Shown: positions 15,701 to 22,065 of the stretch, one piece after another | Position numbering within the stretch: the stretch's first letter is position 1 | Layout: every line of letters starts with the position of its first letter | From: Candidatus Stahliibacteriota bacterium | Lineage (GTDB): Bacteria; Hydrothermota; Tepidihabitantia; SM23-42 | Direction of reading: 5' to 3' | DNA: 22,065 bases | Assembly: GCA_030670605.1 (NCBI GenBank) | Contig: DAOVBK010000002.1 | Coordinates: 1 to 22,065 of the forward strand | Translations under genes and position numbers: made by a program | Notes under the pieces: generated by a model | What the model was told of the DNA's origin: nothing | Database searches by the model: none | What the model saw: only the letters and a program-made list of their open reading frames with translations

Positions 15701-16614
15701 AAAAACGCTACGGGTGCAGGATTCCATGTATTGTAGGCATCACGTAAGAACACCTTAATTCTGTTCTCGTCCGTTCCACCGATTTCAGTGAGCGTGAAGA
15801 CCTCTGAAGAAATGCCCTGCAAGGAGCGCCAGTGCTTTATTGTATCTCCCCACGCCTCAAAAACCGGGTCGTCCGGTACAATGATGATGTACTCATAGCC
15901 GTCGCGGGCGTTCATGCGGTCAGCAGAGTAGAAGTCGATTTCCGGAAGAGATGCATAATTGAGTAACTGGTTTTGCAGAATCGGTTCCCAGAAGCGGTTG
16001 CGTAACCTGTCCTCGCCAAAACGACCAGTACCGCCGATAAAATCTATTCTCACATGAACATCTTTGTAAACGATCAATTCTTTTGTCACTGGATTATACT
16101 GCATGGGCGTTACACCGAGCAGTACAACATCGACACCACGAATCGTGCGTGGTTCAGAGAGCATGACCGGTGTTTCAGGGTAGTATGCATTGCGGCTATA
16201 GATTTTCATGTTTTTCTCATAGCATAGTGGTGAATCATCAGTGTCGAGCGGAATCACCGGTGCTGGCGCGATGTTAAACGCACGATATATCTCTGTGCGC
16301 GCATCCAGTATTGTAACCTGTGCCTGTGCGCCGCGTGGCACGGCAATGTAGCGCGCTGTGCCAGCAAGGTTCGGCGCACCTGCATCATTGGCCAGAAAAA
16401 TACCTGGAATACCAACTGTCTGCATTGTTTGACCGTCAATCGTGACGTCATCAATGAGTATCTCCTGCGTGCTAAATATGATCTCACAACCTAACGGGGA
16501 TTCGCTGACAAGATTGAACAGTGGCTTGTCAGTCCAGTTGTTTTCAAACACTACTGTTTCTGCGGCAATGCCAAAACAAAATAGTAGTGGTGTTACTATG
16601 ATGATATTTCTCAT
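12742..16614 (-). CDS. Secreted gingipain-type (C25) cysteine peptidase with T9SS-like sorting domain
   Basis: A 1290-residue exported protein. Order: signal peptide with a likely cut after GIAA (about 18-20); gingipain-type propeptide to about 235, including the YNPVTKELIVYKDVHV stretch; C25 catalytic domain about 238-640; Ig-like strand region about 640-720; two CARDB-like segments (DGYANPGETIDYGVWAKN and NNLLEPGESADLIVTIANEG) to about 960; a beta domain with FTFRYYGIDYDTISISSNG resembling nidogen-like modules; and a FlgD-like/T9SS-like sorting domain from about 1198 (FAPNPFMQTTAVSFQI, VYDATGRLVRTL, IPAGVYFVRF, final KVVFLR). Catalytic residues are placed at His493 in HRDHGYEEGW and Cys525 in SSNCCTG. 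ATG 16614 is chosen over the preceding GTG (16617) because AAAAGGAG (16621-16628) then has a 6-nt spacer. Substrate is unknown. It is last in a three-gene minus-strand array, about 50 nt after its paralogue. Confidence 0.9.
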   Translation of the reverse strand: MRNIIIVTPLLFCFGIAAETVVFENNWTDKPLFNLVSESPLGCEIIFSTQEILIDDVTIDGQTMQTVGIPGIFLANDAGAPNLAGTARYIAVPRGAQAQVTILDARTEIYRAFNIAPAPVIPLDTDDSPLCYEKNMKIYSRNAYYPETPVMLSEPRTIRGVDVVLLGVTPMQYNPVTKELIVYKDVHVRIDFIGGTGRFGEDRLRNRFWEPILQNQLLNYASLPEIDFYSADRMNARDGYEYIIIVPDDPVFEAWGDTIKHWRSLQGISSEVFTLTEIGGTDENRIKVFLRDAYNTWNPAPVAFLLLSDYPSSGMRTYGITSKSLDHPYSGTYVSDNWYADVEETGNDTLPELHYARICAQDEADLSTIINKFLSYERAPYTAANFYDEPLIACGWQTERWFQLCAEVIRGFFITAFGKNPARQYAIYAGTPTPGGSWSTATNTYTVVHYWYNVGWLEDTLNPYDASWWSNGSSTGITNDINSGAFLVQHRDHGYEEGWGEPPYSNDDLDNLTNNMYTFVWSSNCCTGEYDWYSECFSEKFHRIDYGALGVNAASQVSFSFLNDTYVWGCYDGMWPEFDPGYPSFEMTGYDNLRPCMAQTYGKYYLEASNWPYYDDLKPVTYGLFHHFGDAFNILYSEVPQNLSVSHDPVIFAGVQSFTVSANDSSVIALTINGEIIGVAEGTGAPVSISVSPSPMPGQTMKVTVTKANYYRYDVDVPVISDGPYVYASSKIIDDSLGGNDDGYANPGETIDYGVWAKNIGTQDAYGVYGYFFTDDPYASITVDSSWYGSLAVDDSALSSPYYELTIGNSCPNCYTVICTLEFHDSNDSIYVSLPTILVYAPILTYQSVSVVNDDNANNLLEPGESADLIVTIANEGGAVAENVTATLTTTSPYLVVTDDAGSFGTVDTNTTSDNTADPFTVEADDAAAYGSLEDMSLIVQAGVYVDTLTFTIWIGQSVPSDTGYYYAYYAGGTHPRSPVFDWIAIDSTQSQYPGVSMNLSDDVTVPMQLPFTFRYYGIDYDTISISSNGWVAMGSTYDTDNTNTHIPNTDGPARMVAGMWCDLDPGNNGAPSDVYYYYDAQNHCFIVEYFRCEHYPNGDEETFEIILYDPSYCPTPTSDGEIVIQYLVSLQQPGMTLGIENSAENVGVEYYFNGTYDSLAGVVTDSFAILYTTYPPEQTGIEEQEALTPLPLQTRLSRFAPNPFMQTTAVSFQIAHSSTVELKVYDATGRLVRTLSDGVYEPGHYTVNWNGDDAVGRTIPAGVYFVRFTASARGSGDEYIKVNKVVFLR

Positions 16615-16663
16615 CACTATCTCCTTTTATCTGTTGTATGCAGCTGTGTTGTGTTAACTACGG

Positions 16664-19600
16664 CTATCTCAATAGTATGGTTTTTTCAACAGCTTGGTAG
16701 GTGTCAGTTTTAAACGTGACAAAATAGACACCAGCAGGAACTGGACGTCCTGCAGCATCTGCGCCATCCCATGTTGCCGAATGATAACCAGCAGAATACC
16801 TGCCTGAGGCAAGTGTTTGCACCAACCGACCAGCCGCATCGTATATGCTGATGCCTACCCATCCCGATTGTGAAATCTGATATGATACGGTCACGTGTTT
16901 CCTGAATGGCACTGGCGAAATTGTCATTGCCGGTAAAAGGGGCGCATCGTCAATGAGCTCGCTCTGTGCACCAGATGCCTTTACTTCATAGCCACCTGCA
17001 ATAACGGGCCGTATTTCAATATCCGTTTCTGTAACAAAATAGCCTTTGGTCACGAGTGCAGTATTGAGGCGCTGCTCTTCGTGATACACACTATAGCCGA
17101 TGATAGCTTCATTGGTGCTCGTCTGCCACCGTGCTGCACCGTTTGTATAATCTGGTTGTGGCATTGGTTTGACGACGAGCCTACCGATGTTCTGCACACT
17201 TACGTCTTCTTCGAGAACAGCCGCCGTGACCGCATAGTAGTCTTGTGTCTGTGTCGATGCTTCAATGAGCACAACGATCAGCTCTCCGACACGCCATGGT
17301 ATCTTGAAAATACCAACATCAAACCACAACACAACACGCTCATCATCGCGCATGATGCAGGAGCCAACCATGTTATCAGTGAGTACATCATACGGCATTT
17401 CTGGCCGGTAGGCTGCAAAAGAGCAGTTTTCGATCTGAGGAAGCACGAACTGCATACGGACAATGTGGGAGAGACCGGCTGTGCGGTCGTTAATGTTATG
17501 TTCTGATGCTGACGCCACAACATACTGCTCACCGTACATTATCCACTGCGGCGCGCGGTCTGGTTCTGTTGCGGTTCCGACGAGGATTTCGGCATGTGAC
17601 CCATCACGTCGTGCACGCGGCGATGCCTTATTTCTACGATCGCGTGTTACCCTATTGCTGTACTCTGTCGGATTCCAACTCGTGTCAACAACGGTGACAA
17701 ACTCGTAACCCCGACCCGCTTCAATAGTGAAATCATTTCCTGCCCATTGCGTGAAGTCGTTGTCCCACACATAGCTTTCATACAACTGGTCATCACGCAT
17801 ATTTGTCAATTTTATTAGCGGATTGCCTGCAGGGCTGTATTCATCAGTGATGTCACTCACGGTTTCATATACTGCATTGTACGGTATTGGCACCCAGTTC
17901 TTATCAGTTCTCGGTGGTGATGTATTCTCGTTCAAGAATACGAGTCCATCAGGGTCATTACAGCCGACAAAGGTCAATACCGTATCAGTAATGGTCACCA
18001 TTTCGTAGGCACGATCTGGCCAGATAATGAAATTTGTGCCTTGCCATTGTTGAAAATCAGGATCCCATATCCAACTGTCATAATTCTGATCCTCGCGCAT
18101 ATAGGTGATTTTAATGAGCGGATCACCAGTAGGACTCACATCATCAGTGAGGTCAGAAACAGTGAGGTAGCTATTGTCGTAGGGTAGACTGACCCAGTTC
18201 TTGTCCGTTGCATCAGGATTTTCATTAAAGAATTTGGAGAATACATATGACATATTCGACTTCGCACTTCTGTTTCCGGTTTGGTCAACTGCCTTCACGA
18301 GATAGTAGTAGTTCTGTCCGTCACCGAGCGCATTGTCGTCTGTGAACGTCGTATCTGGATGTATACAAACACCAATGGAATCTGAGTTGCTGGGCACAAA
18401 GTCTGGTGTTGCGTTTCGGTAAACAATATAGCAATCCATTGTTTCTGGATTATCGAGTGTATCGTCAGTAACCGCCAACCACGTGATATCAATACTGCTC
18501 TTTCTTTTTGCAACATCAACCACAAATGGTGTGGAAGGTGGTACGATGTCACCCTCGACAATAAGCGCCGATCCGAGATAGGGGATTCTATTATATGCAG
18601 TTACCGTGACATACATTGTGCCTGCTTCGCTCGGCGCTGGGTCGAGTGTAATAGTGACGTTGCCCGATGCATTGGTGTACCCATGGCCAACGAGCAATGT
18701 ATCGATGTAGAGTCCTACGAGGGCACTTTGTACACCCGGAACACTGACATCAAATGTTGTTTGATTAACATTGATCGACGGATCATGACTGACCGACATA
18801 CTCTGTGGCATGTCTGTTCTTACCTGGATCGATGCATCACCAAAGATGTGCCAGGTTTGTGCCATTTCAACACCTGCTGAGCCACCACTATAGTACTCGA
18901 TCATGTAGCACGCGCCATTAAAGCACATGCCGCCAAACGTATTTTTCTTATCGTGGGTCAGGAGATTCACTGCTCCCTCCTGTCCGATGCACGGTGGTAC
19001 CCATGATTGATCAATAGTCGAGCCCCAGTGTACCAGGAAACCATCTGGCTGATTCACGGTACCAGCGGTCACCGAGGCTTCGCAATAGCAGTCGTAACCG
19101 TCAAAATTACCAACGACGCATGCAACGGAAATTACAAAGGGAAGCATCCATGGATTGTTGAGATTATTGATATCTGATGTATGGAAACCACCGCCATTGC
19201 CCCAGCCGCTAACACTGCCGTGGCCCATATAGTTAATGATACTCGTTCCCGCTTCAATGTAGCCTTTTATGAGTGCGGTCGTACCCCAGTAGTCATAGCT
19301 TTTGTTCACTGTCGTATAGGTATATGCGAGCAGTGAGTCACGGAGCCAGTTCATGCGCGTCGAATCCGCATAGCCAGTACCACCGGTCAGTGCGCTCGCA
19401 ACACCGAGGCCAACATAGTACCAGTCAGCGCTTTGTGGTGATTTCTCGTATTCAATGGAACGGCTGACTTGTTTGTCGATGTTCTGGGCATTGCCGCTGC
19501 GCGAACTAAAACGGGAAATAAAGATATCGGGATAGTAATCACTGCCTGCGGTGTAAGCGTACACAGGGTCTGCATCTTTGCCATAGGCAGTGCCAATGGT

Positions 19601-20512
19601 TCCTACGCCGGGTATGACCTCGTTACCGTCACCGACGAGCAGTACCCATACAAGGTCACCAGCATCATATTCATTCTGTATGAAATTCGCGATCGCTGTC
19701 GTATTGTTGCCAATTGACGAAATCGGTACGACCTTCGTCTCAATACCCTTCATCCGTTTCCACTCTTTGAAATCATCGAGATTATTTATGTACGCATCAG
19801 CCGTGATAATGACCATCCTGCCTGCCCGTTCTGAAAGAGAATCGTAACGGGTCTCTCCGAAATTCAAGAAAATCTCATCGTAAATAGATGCGAATTCCCG
19901 CGTCACTGATTGTTTCTTGCTCGTGATGACATTTGCCCCACCCTGTGCCTTTGCATAGAGCTCAACAACAACACGTCTCGCGATCCTGAGTTCATCTGTG
20001 GTCGGGTTGTACTGGAACGGATTGAACCGGACTGACATGCCGCGGTAGTCGCGCAGGATGAACGGTTCGTATATCTCAATCGTATGTGTTGGCCACCACG
20101 CATCTGTCTCATAGACAGCGCTGAATGTGTACGGAATATCGTCTGGGTCGATATTCCTGGAGAGATTCCCTTTAGACGGAACAATTGGTGAGACCTTCTG
20201 CGTCTCATATTCGACATCGAGTATTCTGTAATCCATCAACGCATCATCAGGAATAATGATATTCCGAGCAATGGTCGGTAATTCTGGAAAACCCTCTTCT
20301 AAAAAGGTCACCTGACCCGGTATGCTGATACGAGAGCATGTCATATTGTTGATACTGACATCGCCGATATCATAAACATTCAGTTGAAACGAAACTATAA
20401 TACGTGAACCGAGGTCTGTGCCATGCGTGATTTCAACAGCTTGGGCGTCATGCGCGAGACCTGCAGTGAACAATGCACACAGCAGCAACACAACTCTGGA
20501 AAACGACTGCAT
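16664..20512 (-). CDS. Secreted gingipain-type (C25) cysteine peptidase with duplicated C-terminal modules
   Basis: An exported peptidase of 1282 residues. Order: signal peptide ending near AQA/VE (about 26); propeptide with FNPFQYNPTTDELRIARRV; C25 domain about 227-570; Ig-like region about 570-655; fibronectin III-like domain about 657-755; two roughly 99-residue modules starting TDKNWVSLPYDN (about 767) and TDKNWVPIPYNA (about 866); an unrecognised domain about 985-1190; and a FlgD-like sorting domain from about 1194 (ISPVPFRKHVTVSYQI, YDAAGRLVQTL, VPAGVYFVTF, KTILLR). The active site is canonical: His431 in NYMGHGSVSGWG and Cys465 in SVACVVGNF, 34 residues apart as in gingipains. The start lies in ATGATG; AAGGAGG (20517-20523) favours the second ATG (20512), though 20515 is possible. 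It follows the upstream paralogue by 6-9 nt, so they are surely co-transcribed. Confidence 0.92.
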   Translation of the reverse strand: MQSFSRVVLLLCALFTAGLAHDAQAVEITHGTDLGSRIIVSFQLNVYDIGDVSINNMTCSRISIPGQVTFLEEGFPELPTIARNIIIPDDALMDYRILDVEYETQKVSPIVPSKGNLSRNIDPDDIPYTFSAVYETDAWWPTHTIEIYEPFILRDYRGMSVRFNPFQYNPTTDELRIARRVVVELYAKAQGGANVITSKKQSVTREFASIYDEIFLNFGETRYDSLSERAGRMVIITADAYINNLDDFKEWKRMKGIETKVVPISSIGNNTTAIANFIQNEYDAGDLVWVLLVGDGNEVIPGVGTIGTAYGKDADPVYAYTAGSDYYPDIFISRFSSRSGNAQNIDKQVSRSIEYEKSPQSADWYYVGLGVASALTGGTGYADSTRMNWLRDSLLAYTYTTVNKSYDYWGTTALIKGYIEAGTSIINYMGHGSVSGWGNGGGFHTSDINNLNNPWMLPFVISVACVVGNFDGYDCYCEASVTAGTVNQPDGFLVHWGSTIDQSWVPPCIGQEGAVNLLTHDKKNTFGGMCFNGACYMIEYYSGGSAGVEMAQTWHIFGDASIQVRTDMPQSMSVSHDPSINVNQTTFDVSVPGVQSALVGLYIDTLLVGHGYTNASGNVTITLDPAPSEAGTMYVTVTAYNRIPYLGSALIVEGDIVPPSTPFVVDVAKRKSSIDITWLAVTDDTLDNPETMDCYIVYRNATPDFVPSNSDSIGVCIHPDTTFTDDNALGDGQNYYYLVKAVDQTGNRSAKSNMSYVFSKFFNENPDATDKNWVSLPYDNSYLTVSDLTDDVSPTGDPLIKITYMREDQNYDSWIWDPDFQQWQGTNFIIWPDRAYEMVTITDTVLTFVGCNDPDGLVFLNENTSPPRTDKNWVPIPYNAVYETVSDITDEYSPAGNPLIKLTNMRDDQLYESYVWDNDFTQWAGNDFTIEAGRGYEFVTVVDTSWNPTEYSNRVTRDRRNKASPRARRDGSHAEILVGTATEPDRAPQWIMYGEQYVVASASEHNINDRTAGLSHIVRMQFVLPQIENCSFAAYRPEMPYDVLTDNMVGSCIMRDDERVVLWFDVGIFKIPWRVGELIVVLIEASTQTQDYYAVTAAVLEEDVSVQNIGRLVVKPMPQPDYTNGAARWQTSTNEAIIGYSVYHEEQRLNTALVTKGYFVTETDIEIRPVIAGGYEVKASGAQSELIDDAPLLPAMTISPVPFRKHVTVSYQISQSGWVGISIYDAAGRLVQTLASGRYSAGYHSATWDGADAAGRPVPAGVYFVTFKTDTYQAVEKTILLR
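17660..18211 (-). repeat. Two tandem ~99-residue protein modules
   Basis: Within the C25 gene at 16664-20512, two diverged copies of one module lie head to tail (about 17945-18211 and 17660-17915). Shared pattern: TDKNWV-PY at the start, VSD-TD-SP-G-PLIK, MR-DQ-Y-S-VWD-DF-QW, F-I-GR-YE-VT near the end. The same pair recurs in the partial upstream gene (21730-22065 and onward). This reads as a beta-rich stalk or carbohydrate-binding-like module, but I do not recognise a named family. Confidence 0.7.
18096..18201. repeat. 106-nt near-identical repeat, copy 1
   Basis: This stretch matches 21960-22065 at 105 of 106 positions in the same orientation (only 18122 A versus 21986 G differs). It codes the start of the first TDKNW module. 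Sequence just beyond 18096 toward lower coordinates is much less alike between the copies, giving a sharp edge. Confidence 0.9.
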
Positions 20513-20521
20513 CATTCCTCC

Positions 20522-22065
20522 TTACTTTCCTACAAAAACAGCCTTATTGGCGATGGCGCCGTCATGGTTACCCTGAGTGCCAACCGTAAATGTTATGAAA
20601 TAGATACCTGAAGACAGAACTCTGCCAGCCTCATCCTTTGCATCCCAGATTGTTCTGTAGTACCCGGGATCATGTGTTTGTTCGGCAAGAATTCTAACAA
20701 GACGCCCCGAGGTATCATATACCTTTAACTCGACTCTTCCTCGTTCAGAGACTTGATACTGTATTTCTGTTTCCCGCATGAACGGATTCGGTGAGAATGA
20801 GAATGTCGAGACACGGGGAAGGTCGTTGTGCTCAAAGCTCTGTAGTCCACCAGCCTTTGCAGATTCATGTCCACCGCGCAGTACAAATCTCACATCGATA
20901 TCGTGCGCTGCATATGCATGAGCGGTGATCACCTCAGTGTTTAATCGTTCTCCATTCTTATAGACACTGTAACCAACAATATGTTCACTGTTGACTGGGT
21001 GCCACTGGACTGCGCGATCTGTGCGAATAAGTTCAGGGAAGGGTTGGAGCACGATAGTCCCAATTTCCTGAATATCCACTCGGTTGTCGAGCGTAATGGT
21101 TTGTATGTAATAATAGTTATTATCCTCTCCCGATGCTTCAACGATGAGTATCACGTCCTCATCATGTTGCCACGGTTTCTTGAAATTACCGACATCAAAC
21201 CACAGAGCAGCGCGAACACCATCTGTCGCAATACCGCATCCGATGGTTTTTTCCGTAATGACATCATATGGCATATGCGGTCTGTATGCAGTGAATACGA
21301 AATCATCATAGCCCTTCGACGCACAGTATAAACGCACAACATGGGAAATACCTGGGTCACGCCGCATGGGTGCTGCAGTTTCATACGCAGGAACATATCC
21401 CTGTGCGCCGTGCTTCCATACAGGAGCACGCTGTGGTTCGGTTGTTGCGCCACAGCGCATTACGATCTGTGATATACCGTGATGCCCGCTTTCGACGAAA
21501 GGCGTCTTCTTGTTCCCTTTCTCACTGTTGTATTCTGTCGGATTCCAGAATGTATCTGCGGTTGATACGTATTCATAGCCACGACCTGCTTCAATTGTGA
21601 AATCGAAACCTACCCATTGCATGAAAACGTTGTCCCACACATAGCTCTCATACAGCTGATCGTCGCGTAGGTTCGTGCACTTAACAAGTGGATTGCCAGC
21701 CGGTGCATACTCGGTCGTGACATCACTGATTGTACTGTAGACTGCATTGTACGGTATGGCTACCCAGTTCTTATCAGTCTTAGCCGGATTCTCATTCAGA
21801 TTGATGAGCCCGTCTGGATCATTTGAACCAACAAACACGAGAAAGGTATCTGCAGTCGTGACCATTTCGTACGCGCGGTCAGGTTCAATCGCGAAGTTCG
21901 TACCAAGCCACATATTGAATACGGCATTCCAGGTGTAACTCTCATACTGCTGGTCGTCACGCATATAGGTGATTTTAATGAGCGGGTCACCAGTAGGACT
22001 CACATCATCAGTGAGGTCAGAAACAGTGAGGTAGCTATTGTCGTAGGGTAGACTGACCCAGTTCT
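20522..22065 (-). CDS. Large secreted protein with T9SS-like sorting domain, C-terminal part
   Basis: Partial gene; the frame is open to the right edge, and the GTG at 22003 is an internal valine codon rather than a start (upstream codons read NWVSLPYDNSYLTVSDLTDD). About 514 residues are visible: two TDKNW-type modules (from the edge and from about 21780), an unrecognised domain with YRPHMPYDVIT, LWFDVGNFKKPW and GYSVYKNGERLNTE (about 20870-21520), and a FlgD-like sorting domain (FSPNPFMRETEIQYQV, VYDTSGRLVRIL, SSGIYFITF) ending KAVFVGK. The layout copies the C-terminal 500 residues of the next gene, so a C25 peptidase N-terminus is plausible but not visible. TAA at 20522-20524 overlaps the ribosome site of the downstream gene, a sign of tight coupling. 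Confidence 0.88.
   Translation of the reverse strand, partial: NWVSLPYDNSYLTVSDLTDDVSPTGDPLIKITYMRDDQQYESYTWNAVFNMWLGTNFAIEPDRAYEMVTTADTFLVFVGSNDPDGLINLNENPAKTDKNWVAIPYNAVYSTISDVTTEYAPAGNPLVKCTNLRDDQLYESYVWDNVFMQWVGFDFTIEAGRGYEYVSTADTFWNPTEYNSEKGNKKTPFVESGHHGISQIVMRCGATTEPQRAPVWKHGAQGYVPAYETAAPMRRDPGISHVVRLYCASKGYDDFVFTAYRPHMPYDVITEKTIGCGIATDGVRAALWFDVGNFKKPWQHDEDVILIVEASGEDNNYYYIQTITLDNRVDIQEIGTIVLQPFPELIRTDRAVQWHPVNSEHIVGYSVYKNGERLNTEVITAHAYAAHDIDVRFVLRGGHESAKAGGLQSFEHNDLPRVSTFSFSPNPFMRETEIQYQVSERGRVELKVYDTSGRLVRILAEQTHDPGYYRTIWDAKDEAGRVLSSGIYFITFTVGTQGNHDGAIANKAVFVGK
21960..22065. repeat. 106-nt near-identical repeat, copy 2 (reaches window edge)
   Basis: Second copy of the 18096-18201 repeat, in the same orientation, running into the right edge of the window, so its true length may be longer. 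It codes the start of the first visible TDKNW module of the partial gene. The two following modules and tail domains are clearly homologous but far more diverged at the DNA level. Confidence 0.9.

Noticed and set aside
22001..22003. GTG at 22003 as the start of the right-edge gene
   Set aside because: The frame continues upstream to the edge with module sequence (NWVSLPYDNSYLTVSD) that matches the paralogue, so this codon is internal.

Overview
The window reads as a bacterial chromosome segment of moderate GC with two blocks facing each other. The left block (about 1-12600, plus strand) is a division and cell wall (dcw) cluster. The right block (about 12740-22065, minus strand) holds two complete and one partial very large secreted proteins. 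At least the two complete ones are gingipain-type (C25) cysteine peptidases, and all three end in FlgD-like / type IX secretion (T9SS)-like sorting domains. A meso-DAP type MurE, a full Mur ligase set and big T9SS-like cargo proteins suggest a diderm. The style resembles uncultured lineages such as WOR-3/Stahlbacteria, Hydrothermae or other FCB-related phyla. That placement is an inference from protein style, not a proven taxonomy.

Left block, in order: murE (3' part only), murF, mraY, murD, ftsW, murG, murC, murB, a very short ftsQ-like gene, ftsA, ftsZ, then trxB. Most junctions are tight (4-nt ATGA/GTGA overlaps, 20-nt overlap or direct abutment), so murE to ftsZ is probably one transcription unit. 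The products make UDP-MurNAc-pentapeptide precursors (MurB, C, D, E, F), lipid I and II (MraY, MurG), the septal glycan polymerase (FtsW) and the divisome core (FtsQ, FtsA, FtsZ). No ddl lies in the usual place. Only three gaps interrupt the run. 2833-2914 has direct repeats and a heptamer tandem. 6302-6448 has a strong hairpin and an in-frame mini-ORF. 11387-11672 has nested inverted repeats. All three look like small repetitive elements inserted between otherwise compact genes.

Right block: the genes read right to left, starting with a partial gene at the window edge (20522-22065), then a 1282-residue C25 peptidase (16664-20512), then a 1290-residue C25 peptidase (12742-16614). Gaps are 6-9 nt and about 50 nt, so they look like one operon whose promoter lies outside the window. 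The two upstream genes share a C-terminal architecture: a roughly 99-residue repeat module twice, a roughly 220-240-residue domain I cannot name, then a sorting domain. They also share a 106-nt stretch that is identical at all but one base, set in much more diverged flanks. trxB and the last C25 gene converge on a 145-nt spacer holding a long inverted repeat built on a GGGGTCAGACCC-type motif.

Points most worth attention: the minimal FtsQ that seems to lack its POTRA domain, two tandem copies of the FtsZ C-terminal peptide, the apparent gene-conversion tract between the secreted proteins, a thioredoxin reductase with an AhpF-like nucleotide site, and a MurD lacking two usual active-site residues.
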